Shown: positions 45,098 through 54,596, numbered from the stretch's first letter. The stretch is 64,000 nucleotides of DNA from Kordia sp. SMS9 (GCF_003352465.1 NZ_CP031153.1:2498987-2562986); one strand, 5' to 3'. A program made the numbers and translations. The notes: generated by a model from the sequence alone, not told the origin.

Positions 45098-45643
45098 CTA
45101 CCAAAACTTCCACCAAGGTTTCTTAGAGCCATTCGTTTCAGTAGTATCAGATTGTTGCAGTGATTGAAATGTATATCGTTTGCAAGTAGCTTCGAGATCA
45201 ATATCATCAAAAGATTTGCCTATTGTTTTTTCGATGAGGTAATAAATGATTTCACTTTTATCATCTTCTGTTTTTTCAAATTCTAAAGGAGTTCCTTCAT
45301 CTTCATGCAATTCGTCTTCTGCTTCTACAATGGTTCTTACAAGTTTTCCATTTTTAACATAATTTATGCAGAAAGTCATAGTCATTTCGGACAATACAAA
45401 AGAAAAAACATCTTGTTCTTCTAATATAAATTCAAAACCTGCTCTTTCCATATCGCATAAAATAAAAGTACTATTTTCTGAAAAATAGATATCGCAATAG
45501 GAGTCTTCTTTAAAACTTTCGCAGGCTTCTTCAAAAGGTACTTCTTTTTCAAAAAGTAACTGATGTCCCAACATACTTTCTATGGTTGAAACATCTTCTT
45601 TATAACTTTTATTGATGGCAATTCCTGCAATATTGAGTCCCAT
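45098..45643 (-). CDS. Unknown cytosolic protein, 181 residues
   Basis: The ATG at 45643 (MGLNIAGIAINKSYKEDV) is preferred over an upstream one at 45718, which would add an unconvincing 25 residues. The protein is acidic, alpha/beta, without signal or TM, and ends ETNGSKKPWWKFW, an aromatic tail often seen on small membrane-associated or partner-docking proteins. No family is recognised. Confidence 0.65.
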   Translation of the reverse strand: MGLNIAGIAINKSYKEDVSTIESMLGHQLLFEKEVPFEEACESFKEDSYCDIYFSENSTFILCDMERAGFEFILEEQDVFSFVLSEMTMTFCINYVKNGKLVRTIVEAEDELHEDEGTPLEFEKTEDDKSEIIYYLIEKTIGKSFDDIDLEATCKRYTFQSLQQSDTTETNGSKKPWWKFW

Positions 45644-45776
45644 AGTTATTTTTATGTTTTTGTGGATGTGTTTAGTTCGTTGTTTTGCTAAATGTAAAAT
45701 ATAAAATATAAAACTCAAAATGTGTTACATCGAGCGCAGTCGAGATGTTAAATGAAAAAGTAGGTTGAACAACCAA

Positions 45777-46994
45777 CTACAATGTAAAAAGATACCATAC
45801 AGAAAATCCTGTTAAGAAGATAATTCCCAACCAACTTAAAATACGCAATCCGAGTTTGGGTTGCCATGCTGCGGGCGTATGCTTGCTTGTGATGAGAATG
45901 TAGTTTGAAATTGCATAAAAAGGAGCCGTTACAAACGATAACACCGTAGCAATGTAAATCAACGAGCCCATTTCGGCTAAAAATTGCGTCATGATGATAA
46001 TGGTTCCTACGACTAAAATTAGCATCCAAAAGATATAACTGTGTTTGATGTATTTTCCAAACAACAACTGACTTGTCTTTGCCATCGCTCTTGGTGAAGC
46101 GTCTAACGTTGTAAGTGTCGTGCTAAACATCGTCGTAAATGCAGCAATGGCAATGATAATGTAGACTTCACTGCTTAAACTCTCTGTATACAAATTAATG
46201 AGTTGCGAAGCGAATTCGCCACCTTTGGATGAAAATTCAAGACCAGAATTGAACATGATCAACGCGCCCAACGCCATAAAACAGATGCCTAAAACAATAG
46301 TAATTATATAGCCAAAATTAAAATCGAACAACGCGCTTTTTGGCGTAAAATTTTCTGTTTCTTGTCGTTTTTCAATCGCCCATAACGAATGAAAAATTGA
46401 AATATCTAGCGGTGCTGGCATCCACCCCATAAAAACAATGAGCAATGTAATACCGCCAGTTTCTGTTGGAAAAATTTGTCCTGCACTCAACGCATCATTC
46501 CCGTTAAAAATAGCCATGGTTACAGCAATGACCGTACTTATCGTTAAGGTGACGATGATGACTTTCATGAGTTTGTCTAAAAACGAATAGCGTCCCATTG
46601 TCAAAATTCCCAAACAAATTAAGGTGATAATCGTGCTCCAAGTTGCCATGGAAAAATCAATTCCAAATAATTGTTCTGCCAAACCTGCGGTGACAATTGT
46701 GACGGCAGTTTGTATGGTAAACATGGTTGCAAATGAAAGTACAAAATAGGCAATTAATAATCCTTTGCTGAGTTTTTTGTAACCATCTAACAGACTTTCG
46801 CCAGTAGCGGTTGCATAGCGTGGACCGAATTGAAAGAACGGATATTTAAACAAATTTACCAACAACAACACCCACAACAATCCGAAACCGAATTCCGCGC
46901 CAACTTGGGTGGAATTAACCAAATGCGATACGCCAATAGCTGCGCCCGCAAATAATAATCCTGGACCCAATTTTTTGATAAAAGCTAGTTTCAT
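45777..46994 (-). CDS. Nramp-family-like transporter
   Basis: The 405 residues form about eleven membrane helices in the order of the Nramp (APC-fold) transporters (GPGLLFAGAAIGVSHLVNST at the start, then FKYPFFQFGPRYATATGESL). The usual metal-binding motif of helix 1 (DPGN) and the helix-6 Met-Pro-His motif are not seen: helix 1 has GVSH and helix 6 GWMPAPLDISIFHSLW. It may therefore carry a substrate other than Mn2+/Fe2+. The start overlaps the sigma-factor stop (ATGA), so translation is coupled. Confidence 0.8.
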   Translation of the reverse strand: MKLAFIKKLGPGLLFAGAAIGVSHLVNSTQVGAEFGFGLLWVLLLVNLFKYPFFQFGPRYATATGESLLDGYKKLSKGLLIAYFVLSFATMFTIQTAVTIVTAGLAEQLFGIDFSMATWSTIITLICLGILTMGRYSFLDKLMKVIIVTLTISTVIAVTMAIFNGNDALSAGQIFPTETGGITLLIVFMGWMPAPLDISIFHSLWAIEKRQETENFTPKSALFDFNFGYIITIVLGICFMALGALIMFNSGLEFSSKGGEFASQLINLYTESLSSEVYIIIAIAAFTTMFSTTLTTLDASPRAMAKTSQLLFGKYIKHSYIFWMLILVVGTIIIMTQFLAEMGSLIYIATVLSFVTAPFYAISNYILITSKHTPAAWQPKLGLRILSWLGIIFLTGFSVWYLFTL

Positions 46995-47548
46995 TTCTTC
47001 TGAATAATTTCTGCCAATAGTTTTTTAGCACGGAGTAATTTCACTTTTACATTGTTCATCGGTTCTTGGAGTTGCTCCGAAATTTCTTTGTAACTCAACT
47101 CTTGAAAATACCGCAAATTGATAATTTCTTGGTAATGCGGTTTTAGTTTTTTGATATCGCGCAGGAGTTTTGTTAAGTTTTGTTCCGTGATGATTTTATC
47201 TTCTGGCGTTGGACCATCATCGACAATTTGATAGACTTCTTCTTCCTGTTCTTCCGTAGTTTCAATGTGTTTTTTTTCCTTCCGAAGAAAGTCTATATGG
47301 ACGTTTTTAGAAATGGTAATCAGCCAGGTTTTAAACTTGTACTTTTCGTCAAACGTATCAATTTTGTCAAATGCTTTCGAGAAGGTTTGAATGGTAATAT
47401 CTTCTGCATCGTTCTCATTTTGAACGCGTTTTAGTTGAAAGCCATATACATCATTCCAAAAAGAATTTAGCAAGAAATTGAACGCTATTTGATTGCCCAT
47501 TTTCGCTTTTTGTATGTATGCTTTTAGAATCGTTTCAGCTATTTCCAA
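46991..47548 (-). CDS. ECF-type sigma factor with probable TTG start
   Basis: The protein has sigma region 2 (FWNDVYGFQLKRVQNENDAE, then DITIQTFSKAFDKI, TWLITISKNVHIDFLRKE) and region 4 (KLKPHYQEIINLRYFQELSY, then KEISEQLQEPMNNVKVKLLR). Starting at TTG 47548 gives 185 residues, the usual ECF length. The first ATG (47500) would give 169 and lose the start of region 2. The TTG start overlaps the glycosyltransferase end by 10 bases. It is coupled to the transporter downstream. Its targets are unknown. Confidence 0.82.
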   Translation of the reverse strand: MEIAETILKAYIQKAKMGNQIAFNFLLNSFWNDVYGFQLKRVQNENDAEDITIQTFSKAFDKIDTFDEKYKFKTWLITISKNVHIDFLRKEKKHIETTEEQEEEVYQIVDDGPTPEDKIITEQNLTKLLRDIKKLKPHYQEIINLRYFQELSYKEISEQLQEPMNNVKVKLLRAKKLLAEIIQKK

Positions 47549-48639
47549 TGCGTTGGTTTTGAGATCGTGTTGGCTATAAAGATACCAAAATGAATGACAA
47601 CTAAAAAGAATTCCAATATAGGAAGCATGTATAAAGTGTCTTGTTCTTTGAGTTTTTTTGCCGAAAATCCAATAACGAAATACTGAACAAGCACACGAAT
47701 TCCTAGGATTCCTAACGCAAGCATCCAAAGATTTGTGCAGAGTAAAATGATTGCCAAGATCCAAAATAATATTTGAGAACTGTAAAAAGTACCTAACAGG
47801 AATTTGTGAATGAATTTATAGTGTGATGACGTACTTACATGTCTTCTTTTTTGTCGAAACCACGCGCCAAAACTCGTTTTAGGTTGTGAAATGGTCACAC
47901 TGTTTTTGGAATAACAAATTGAGGTATTTTTCCCTGTTGCTGCATCTTTGATGAACAAATCGTCATCGCCAGAACGAATTTTGATGTGATTTATAAAACC
48001 GTTCACTTTGTAAAATTCGCTTCGGTGATATGCCAAATTTCGACCAACTGCCGTGTAGGGAATGCCTAATTTTGCATAGCTAAACGCTTGTACGGCTGCC
48101 ATTAAGGTTTCAAACCGTATCAAAAGATTAAGGAACGAATGTTTTTTTCTCGCGTACGCGCCATACCCAAGAATAATTGTTTTGGTGCCAGAAAAATGCT
48201 GCGTCATTTCTGCCAACCAACTTTTGGAAGCTGGGACACAATCGGCATCTGTAAAGACTAAATAATCGTTGGTGGCAGCTTTAATTCCGAGGGTTAGCGC
48301 ATATTTTTTATTTCCCCAAAACGCTTCATTGTTTTCTACATTGACGATTTTGATGGTGTTGTTTGCAGCTTTAAATTCTTCCATAACGTTCAATGTTTCA
48401 TCAGAAGAAGCATCATTAATCAATACAATTTCGAAATTTTGATAGGCTTGTTGTAAAAGTTGAGGAATGAGAATTTTCAGATTTTCTGCTTCGTTTTTGG
48501 CGCACACAATCACAGAAACTGGGATGTTTTGTAATTTTCTGCGTTTCGTTTTTTCAAAAGCAAACAGTCCAAAAAGTAAAAAGTAAAGAATTTGAATAGC
48601 AGCAACGACTATCAAAGCATACAGGAGAAAAGGAATCAT
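47539..48639 (-). CDS. Membrane-anchored family 2 glycosyltransferase
   Basis: The 366 residues have an N-terminal membrane helix, then a GT-A domain with VSVIVCAKNEAENL, VLINDASSDET, FTDADCVP (the DxD metal site), SGDDDLF and a QKRRH motif. Two or three C-terminal membrane helices follow. It transfers a sugar from a nucleotide donor to a lipid or polysaccharide acceptor on the cytosolic face. It is the first gene of a tight GT / sigma / transporter run. The acceptor is not predictable from sequence. Confidence 0.88.
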   Translation of the reverse strand: MIPFLLYALIVVAAIQILYFLLFGLFAFEKTKRRKLQNIPVSVIVCAKNEAENLKILIPQLLQQAYQNFEIVLINDASSDETLNVMEEFKAANNTIKIVNVENNEAFWGNKKYALTLGIKAATNDYLVFTDADCVPASKSWLAEMTQHFSGTKTIILGYGAYARKKHSFLNLLIRFETLMAAVQAFSYAKLGIPYTAVGRNLAYHRSEFYKVNGFINHIKIRSGDDDLFIKDAATGKNTSICYSKNSVTISQPKTSFGAWFRQKRRHVSTSSHYKFIHKFLLGTFYSSQILFWILAIILLCTNLWMLALGILGIRVLVQYFVIGFSAKKLKEQDTLYMLPILEFFLVVIHFGIFIANTISKPTHWK

Positions 48640-48657
48640 ACGTAGGAGAGAAGCTGA

Positions 48658-48864
48658 CTATTTTTGGTGTTGAGGTTCCGAACAGGTCTCAAATTGATCT
48701 GGAGTTTTTCCGCAAAAACCACAAGCTTCGCCATCTTGGTTTAACATTGGGTTTTGACTGGCACAGGTTCCTGCAAATTTTCCATCTTTCTTCGCCCAGA
48801 TTTTAATTGCAATTCCAGCAAAGCAAAGTGATAATAAACCAATTGTTACTAATGCTAATTTCAT
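48658..48864 (-). CDS. Small secreted or membrane-anchored Cys-rich protein
   Basis: The 68 residues have one N-terminal hydrophobic helix (LALVTIGLLSLCFAGIAIKIW). A short tail follows with four or five cysteines (GTCASQNP, ACGFCGKTP, FETCSEPQ), including a CxxC. It could bind metal or form disulfides in the envelope. It lies 18 bp upstream of the glycosyltransferase. Its function is unknown. Confidence 0.7.
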   Translation of the reverse strand: MKLALVTIGLLSLCFAGIAIKIWAKKDGKFAGTCASQNPMLNQDGEACGFCGKTPDQFETCSEPQHQK

Positions 48865-49054
48865 TTCTTGTTGTTTTGTTTAATGATTTCTATCAGATAG
48901 AACGCTTTTAATCACAGATTTACATATTAAAATTCTTGAAATCTATTTCACAGAGTATGAATTTTTCCATCTTGTTAAATCTTTGCAAAGATACGGTTTT
49001 TTATGGAATATTTATTGTTATCTTGTAGAGGATTATCACCCAAAAATCAAGGCT

Positions 49055-49576
49055 ATGAAATATATAGGAGCACTTTTAGTATTCATGTTGATGGTTTCAT
49101 GTACGGCACCAAAAGCGGTGTATGATTACGATCGTAAGACAGATTTTTCAAAGTATAGAACGTATAATTTTTTTCCAGATATTGACACAGGATTGAGCGA
49201 ATTGAATGATAAACGCATATTCCGATTGACCGATTCCATTATGCAAGCACGCGGATTTAGGCGTACGGCAACACCAGATTTTTATATTAATATTGAAACA
49301 GCCGCTTTTGAGCCCGATCAAGATGCTGCAGTTGGAGTTGGAGTTGGTGGCGGCGGACGAAATACTGGTGGTGGAATTTCCATCGGATTGCCAATTGGCA
49401 GTTCTAAAAGAAATCAGGAAGTGGTAATTGATTTGGTAGATGTTCGGCAAGATCAATTGTTTTGGCAAGCGATTGTAGAAGGTTATTTTAAGGAAGAAGC
49501 CACGCCCGAAGAACGCAAAGCGTATTTCAGAGCAATTTTGTTGAAAGCATTTGAGAAGTTTCCGCCGGAGAAGTAG
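49055..49576 (+). CDS. DUF4136-type lipoprotein
   Basis: The 173 residues (start MKYIGALLVFMLMVSCTAP at 49055) carry a lipobox at Cys16. The DUF4136 pattern follows: DYDRKTDFSKYRTYNF, NDKRIFRLTDSIMQARGFRR, TPDFYINI, a Gly-rich segment and a C-terminal RAILLKAFEKFPP. These envelope lipoproteins of unknown role are common in Bacteroidota. An upstream in-frame ATG lacks signal features. Confidence 0.88.
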   Translation: MKYIGALLVFMLMVSCTAPKAVYDYDRKTDFSKYRTYNFFPDIDTGLSELNDKRIFRLTDSIMQARGFRRTATPDFYINIETAAFEPDQDAAVGVGVGGGGRNTGGGISIGLPIGSSKRNQEVVIDLVDVRQDQLFWQAIVEGYFKEEATPEERKAYFRAILLKAFEKFPPEK

Positions 49577-49971
49577 TAGTGAGTTGTTAGTATTGAGTAT
49601 TGAGATTGTTTTGAATTTCAAATTCAATGATGCAATTCGTCATATCGATGAATTTCTGTTAAGAAATTTGTATCGAGATATGCTTTGATTGACTTGCTAT
49701 TTCACAGTACTTCTCGATACAATTTTTCTTCATTTCATTTCGACTACGCTCAATGTAAAATATTGCGAAAAATCACTCGAAGTGACGCTTAGAAATCGAA
49801 TTTAAAATTGAACTCGACAATGAATTTCAATGAAAACATCAAAAAAACAAATCCACAAATAAACAGTGTAAAGGTTTATAAGTTTAGCAGTTTAAGTTCA
49901 AAAACAAAAATAAAATTTCATACTAACTGACAACACACAACCGACAACGGAGCGCAGCGACCAACCAGCAA
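49577..49971. other. Intergenic region with dispersed inverted repeats
   Basis: No gene is visible. TTGTATCGAGA (49668-49678) is inverted at 49712-49722. The 17-mer at 49706-49722 is the reverse complement of 39439-39455. A CATTTCGACTACGCTCAATG fragment (near 49734) belongs to another common intergenic family. Confidence 0.5.
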
Positions 49972-50649
49972 CTACTTCCTATTTATCTTTAACAATGGAA
50001 TATCTATCAATTGATGTTGCAATACATACACGACCAAACCTGCTACATTCCTACATTCTAGTTTGGATAACAGATTATTGCGATGTCCGTCCACAGTTCG
50101 TGCGCTGATGAATAGTTTTTCAGCAATTTCTGGAGCGGTGTATTGTTCGCAGATCAAGCGTAAAACTTCTTTTTCTCGGTTGGTCAATTCTACTGAAAAT
50201 TGTGCTTTTGGTTTTTTCTTGGAGATGATATTTTCTCGAATAATCGCTAAGACTTCCGTGTTGTAATGAAATCCTTTTTCATACACAGCTTCAATGGTTT
50301 CTACGACTTCTTGTGGTTGTGAATTTTTTGGCAAATACGCTACCGCAGATAATTCAATCATATTAATAATAAAAGCTCTGCTAAAGTGTGTAGAGATGAC
50401 AATGATTTTGAGTGTCGGATATTTTTGTTGGATGCGTTTTGCCGCTTCAATGCCATTCATTTTGGGCATTTTTAAATCGAGTAGTAAAATGTTTGGCAAT
50501 TGTTCGCAGGTTGCTAATTTTTCTAACAAATCTTCTCCATCTTCGGCTTCCAAGTCAACTTGAAGATTTTCGTAAGCATTTAACAGTAAGCTCATTCCTT
50601 TTCGGAACAAAGCTTCGTCGTCGGCAATGGCAATGGAAATAGTTTTCAT
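49972..50649 (-). CDS. LuxR/NarL-type response regulator (copy 2)
   Basis: The 225 residues (start MKTISIAIADDEALFRKGMS at 50649; the longer frame adds an unlikely leader) have a receiver with Asp58 (ILLLDLKMPK). The LuxR HTH is at about 158-220 (LTNREKEVLRLICEQYTAPE, then SARTVDGHRNNLLSKLECRN). It begins 10 bases after the kinase stop. It is the counterpart of the regulator at 38575-39252, equal in length. Confidence 0.92.
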   Translation of the reverse strand: MKTISIAIADDEALFRKGMSLLLNAYENLQVDLEAEDGEDLLEKLATCEQLPNILLLDLKMPKMNGIEAAKRIQQKYPTLKIIVISTHFSRAFIINMIELSAVAYLPKNSQPQEVVETIEAVYEKGFHYNTEVLAIIRENIISKKKPKAQFSVELTNREKEVLRLICEQYTAPEIAEKLFISARTVDGHRNNLLSKLECRNVAGLVVYVLQHQLIDIPLLKINRK

Positions 50650-50659
50650 GGTGAGTGTA

Positions 50660-51475
50660 TTAGGTTTTGTGTAATGGTGTAGCAAGTACATCAATGACGA
50701 CATTGGTGCCGTTTTCTTTGGAGGAATTCAAATGATACGTTGCGTTGATAATGCGCAATCTACTTTCAATATTTTTCATTCCGAGTCCTTTTTTATAGCT
50801 TTTTTGAGAACTGTCAAAACCAGTTCCGTTGTCTTGATAGGTCAATTTTATGGATGTTTCTTCTGCGGATACATGCAAGTCGATTTCAGTTGCTTTTCCA
50901 TGTTTTATGGAGTTGTTGATGAGTTCTTGTATGATTCTAAAAAGATTCAGTTCGATTAATGAGTTTTGTATAGGGTGCGTGTTTTCAGACGTGGTAAAAT
51001 CAATTTGAAGATCACCTGCCAAGTTGTAACTGTGTTGCAATTCTCTGATCGTTTCTATCAATCCGAATTCTTCTAACGTTGGCGGTAATAATTCGTGCGA
51101 AATGAATCGAATTGAATTGATGGTTGTGTGAATAACAGTTTCTACTTCATCTGTAATTTGCTCAATTTCAGTATCTTTTTCACCAAATTTTTTGAGGCGA
51201 CAGATATTGAGAAAAATCACGTTTAGTTTAGAGCCAATTTCATCGTGTAAATCTCGTGCAATTCGGTTGCGTTCTTTTTCTTGGGTTAAAATGGTAGCAT
51301 GCAATAACTCTTCTTGATGTTTAAAATCTAACTTTTGAACGCGCATTTGTTCTTTCAAAATTTTCTTCTGAGAATAATTCACAAAAAGCACAAATGCCAT
51401 TGCAAAAGCGAGCATAATCAAAATACCAAAGATGATTAACATTATAAAGTTGTCTTCTTGAAAAATACGTTCCAT
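50660..51475 (-). CDS. NarL-type sensor histidine kinase (copy 2)
   Basis: The 271 residues have a membrane helix at about 11-33, a coiled coil, phospho-acceptor His77 (RIARDLHDEIGSKL) and an ATPase domain (QELINNSIKHGKA, QDNGTGFDSSQ, GLGMKNIESRL). The gene overlaps the 7-TM gene by 34 bases, just as copy 1 overlaps its own by 31. It should phosphorylate the downstream regulator. Confidence 0.9.
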   Translation of the reverse strand: MERIFQEDNFIMLIIFGILIMLAFAMAFVLFVNYSQKKILKEQMRVQKLDFKHQEELLHATILTQEKERNRIARDLHDEIGSKLNVIFLNICRLKKFGEKDTEIEQITDEVETVIHTTINSIRFISHELLPPTLEEFGLIETIRELQHSYNLAGDLQIDFTTSENTHPIQNSLIELNLFRIIQELINNSIKHGKATEIDLHVSAEETSIKLTYQDNGTGFDSSQKSYKKGLGMKNIESRLRIINATYHLNSSKENGTNVVIDVLATPLHKT

Positions 51476-52119
51476 AATCCTATCAAGATAAGCAAATGAA
51501 ACAGAACGTTAAGCAACGCGTTAAAAATCCAGAATATATCGTATATCTGCGCATTTTCAAAATAAACATTGCTGCACATAAAAACAAACAAGCTTCCTGA
51601 GTAATAGACGAGTATCGCAGAATTGATCAAACGTATACTTTTGGAGAGGGTAGGCGCAAACTTTTGATTTTCCACAAGATTGTAAAAGTATACAATCGCA
51701 AAGCCAATAATCGTCAATTGTACAAAGGTTTTTGCAAAGGTGTTGAATACAAAAATGCTCTGTAGAAATATAGAATTAGACACAATTAAGAGATTTCCCA
51801 ATATTAAAAACTGCCAAAAGTATTTTCTAAAGAAAACAGGTTTGTCAAGTAAGCTTCTGTAGAAGAATGAAAATAAAATAAATTCTCCCAACGTATATAT
51901 GTGTAAAAGAGGCAAGTTATTTTTATATCCGAAAGCACCGTACATCAATACGAAAATTTCAATACATAGATTCCAAATTAGAAAATAAGAGAAGAGTCGT
52001 AAAGGCGTGTTTAGTTTTTTTCGAAATAAAAGGCACAGCACTACATTCACACTAAGGCATAACAATGCTACGTTTGCCGTATGATAGTAAATTGTATTTA
52101 ATGTAGTGCTAACCTCCAT
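51442..52119 (-). CDS. Seven-TM membrane protein of a signalling module (copy 2)
   Basis: The 225 residues are almost entirely membrane helices (for example TANVALLCLSVNVVLCLLF, LFSYFLIWNLCIEIFVLMYG and NALLNVLFHLLILIGLWNVF), with only short loops. It overlaps the kinase gene and resembles the 219-residue protein at 36908 in length, helix number and gene order. It probably senses a membrane or extracytoplasmic cue for the kinase. Confidence 0.75.
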   Translation of the reverse strand: MEVSTTLNTIYYHTANVALLCLSVNVVLCLLFRKKLNTPLRLFSYFLIWNLCIEIFVLMYGAFGYKNNLPLLHIYTLGEFILFSFFYRSLLDKPVFFRKYFWQFLILGNLLIVSNSIFLQSIFVFNTFAKTFVQLTIIGFAIVYFYNLVENQKFAPTLSKSIRLINSAILVYYSGSLFVFMCSNVYFENAQIYDIFWIFNALLNVLFHLLILIGLWNVFFKKTTL

Positions 52120-52126
52120 TGTATGT

Positions 52127-52684
52127 CTATTTTTTAGTGAGTGACGGATATTCTAATCCGGAAATACCTTCTGGACAACCATTTGGGCAAGGTCTTGTAA
52201 AATCGTAATAGTAATTTTCACTTCCATCAGCTGGTTCAATCACCAAAACAATCTCGGTGACAAGCATCTCATTTCTTGAGTGCGTTTCTTTTTTACGCGC
52301 ATTCATTAAAAATACTCTATCATCATCGGTCAAATCTCCTCTATGTTTCTTAAACTCTAAAAGGACTTCCAATAATTCTAACGCGGACGTTTCAGAACCG
52401 TAATTTAGGGCATTACGATTTTCTTCAGGAGTTCCATATTCTTGTTCATCAAGATACGTGACTACGCCATCTATATATGTTTTGTAGTTCCCCAAATAAC
52501 CAGATGCTTCTTCATAACATATTTGGTTTCGTATATAACCTCTTCCGTTTTTACAATCTGCTGAATCTTTAAGCTGTACATTTTTCAAATCGGAAGCTGC
52601 TTTAGTTGATTTTTCCTGATTGCAGGATACAAAAAAAGTACATGCAAGTACAATTAAAACGGTGTATTTCATAGTTGATTTCAT
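52127..52684 (-). CDS. Lipoprotein upstream of signalling module 2
   Basis: The 185 residues start with a lipoprotein signal (LIVLACTFFVSC, Cys21). A short charged region and a small domain with two Cys pairs follow (CKNGRGYIRNQICYEEA, RPCPNGCPEG). It is seven bases upstream of the 7-TM gene on the same strand, so it belongs to that operon. It could feed a signal to the 7-TM/kinase pair. No family is recognised. Confidence 0.72.
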   Translation of the reverse strand: MKSTMKYTVLIVLACTFFVSCNQEKSTKAASDLKNVQLKDSADCKNGRGYIRNQICYEEASGYLGNYKTYIDGVVTYLDEQEYGTPEENRNALNYGSETSALELLEVLLEFKKHRGDLTDDDRVFLMNARKKETHSRNEMLVTEIVLVIEPADGSENYYYDFTRPCPNGCPEGISGLEYPSLTKK

Positions 52685-53009
52685 AATGATTAATTTAAGG
52701 GTTCATCCATTTTTCATGTTGAAGATAGGGAAGAAACAGGCTATAAAAATGGTTTCAAGCTCAAAACAGGTTGAATTACCTAGTAAATGACGTTAAATCG
52801 CCTATTCCATTCTTCCTAAAACGACTAAGTAGTTCAGCCTGATTTTTCGAAACACGCTCATGTACGCTTACATAAAACACTCTTATTTAGGACATTTGTT
52901 GCAGAATCAAAACAGTATAAACCCTTGTGTATTATATATATTTTGAATTCGTAGGCAGCATCCGAAAAGCCTTTACTAATAGAGTAGGAACCATTTAAAT
53001 TCTTAAAAC
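52685..53009. other. Intergenic region between divergent units
   Basis: About 325 AT-rich bases lie upstream of the DUF1254 gene (plus) and the lipoprotein (minus). I see no gene or convincing promoter pair. Open stretches here read poorly. Confidence 0.4.
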
Positions 53010-54596
53010 ATGTTAGATGCAATAGAAACAACCACAGTAGCAAACGTCATTGATCCTTTGAACATTGAAAGCGCCAATGATTTTTTAGAAACGACAATTC
53101 CAGGTATAAAAACAACCTTCAACAATGCTTTTGATGCCTACATTTACGGATATCCATTGGTGATGATGGGCGTTACATTACAACAACTTAACAATACTCC
53201 AACAGAACCTTCTAATGGTGGCGCCGGCGGTGCTCCCATGAATCAATTTGCATTGCAAACACAATGGCCAGGACCCGAAGCAAAAAACGTTGTGTTATTG
53301 AGTACATCAACGCTGTATATGATTGCTTCTCTTAATTTGAAAGACGAACCTATTGTGATGAATCTTCCTGCGTTTACAAACCCAGACGGAAGTTCGCGAT
53401 TTTTTATCATGCAAGTTTTGGATGGTTGGACAAACGTAATTGACAACACACCAGGATCACGTGTAAACAGTCAGCCAGGAAAATATGTTTTTGTAGGACC
53501 AGATTATAAAATTAAAGGAAATGAATTTGATGGCATGAGAGTGATTCGAATGAACACTAATTCTGCATGGATTATTGGACGTGTATTTTCAAATGGTGCT
53601 CCTGCCGATCTAAAGTGGATAAATGAGGAAATCTATCCAAAGTTGAATTTGGTGCCTTTAAGCCAAGTTGATAACGAATCATACATACCCGAAAATGTAG
53701 CGGTTGATCCTGTGGTGGATGTTAGCACAGCACCTTTTTATCAAATACAACAAATGGACGCATCTGCCTTTTTTGGAAGAATGGCTGCGATGATGAATTA
53801 CAATGCACCGCTAGATACAGACAAGGATAAAGAAATGATTTCAAAACTAGAAGAAATCGGGTTTGTCATTAATCCAGTAGAAAACCCAGGAATTTCATTT
53901 GATTTTACAGAACTTGATATAGAGAAACAAGTAACTTTACAAGCGGGATTGGAAGCTGCAGCACAATTTTTGGAATCGGGTGTTTCTTCCAAAAACCCGC
54001 ACACAAATCATTGGGTTTTTCCAAGATATAAGTTTCTTGGCGATTATGAAACAAATTATAAAAATAGAGCAACCATAGCAAGATGGGCATTAGGAGCTAA
54101 CCGTGTGGAAGATACCGTTTACGGATATGCAAAATTTGATGGCGATGGTAACCATTTGAGTGGAGATTTTAAGTATACAATTCATTTTACAGATCTTCCT
54201 CCTGTAAAGGACGATGCTTTCTGGTCAGTAACAATCTACAACAGTGATGGTACTTTGGTAGAGAATACAAATGCTCAAAAAGCAGGCGTACATTATAGCT
54301 CTATCGGTTATCCAACAATAGAAAACCATCCTGCAACATTTAATGATGGCATTAAATTATATCTTCAAGCAGATGCGCCAGATAAGGAAAATGATCCTGT
54401 TGCCTTTAATAACTGGTTGCCAATCCCGAATAATGAAGAATTGAAAGACACCTTAGGATTTATTGTCTTCTTACGCTTATACACGCCAATTTTATGGGGA
54501 GAAGGAAAAGAAGGAACTAGCAATTTTCCAATCTGTCTAGTCAAAGGAACTGATAATACCAATTGGATTCCACCAAGCATTGTAAAAGTTGGTTAA
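53010..54596 (+). CDS. DUF1254/DUF1214 domain protein
   Basis: The 528 residues have an N-terminal DUF1254 domain (about 35-200; AYIYGYPLVMMGVTLQQL, LSTSTLYMIASLNLKDEPIV, FFIMQVLDGWTNVI, DNTPGSR). A C-terminal DUF1214 domain follows (about 380-510; YTIHFTDLPPVKDDAFWSVT, then IYNSDGTLVEN). Such two-domain proteins form beta-rich structures of unsettled function. No signal peptide is visible, which is unusual as many family members are secreted. It is the first of three same-strand genes with a sulfatase and a tyrosinase-like protein. Confidence 0.9.
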   Translation: MLDAIETTTVANVIDPLNIESANDFLETTIPGIKTTFNNAFDAYIYGYPLVMMGVTLQQLNNTPTEPSNGGAGGAPMNQFALQTQWPGPEAKNVVLLSTSTLYMIASLNLKDEPIVMNLPAFTNPDGSSRFFIMQVLDGWTNVIDNTPGSRVNSQPGKYVFVGPDYKIKGNEFDGMRVIRMNTNSAWIIGRVFSNGAPADLKWINEEIYPKLNLVPLSQVDNESYIPENVAVDPVVDVSTAPFYQIQQMDASAFFGRMAAMMNYNAPLDTDKDKEMISKLEEIGFVINPVENPGISFDFTELDIEKQVTLQAGLEAAAQFLESGVSSKNPHTNHWVFPRYKFLGDYETNYKNRATIARWALGANRVEDTVYGYAKFDGDGNHLSGDFKYTIHFTDLPPVKDDAFWSVTIYNSDGTLVENTNAQKAGVHYSSIGYPTIENHPATFNDGIKLYLQADAPDKENDPVAFNNWLPIPNNEELKDTLGFIVFLRLYTPILWGEGKEGTSNFPICLVKGTDNTNWIPPSIVKVG

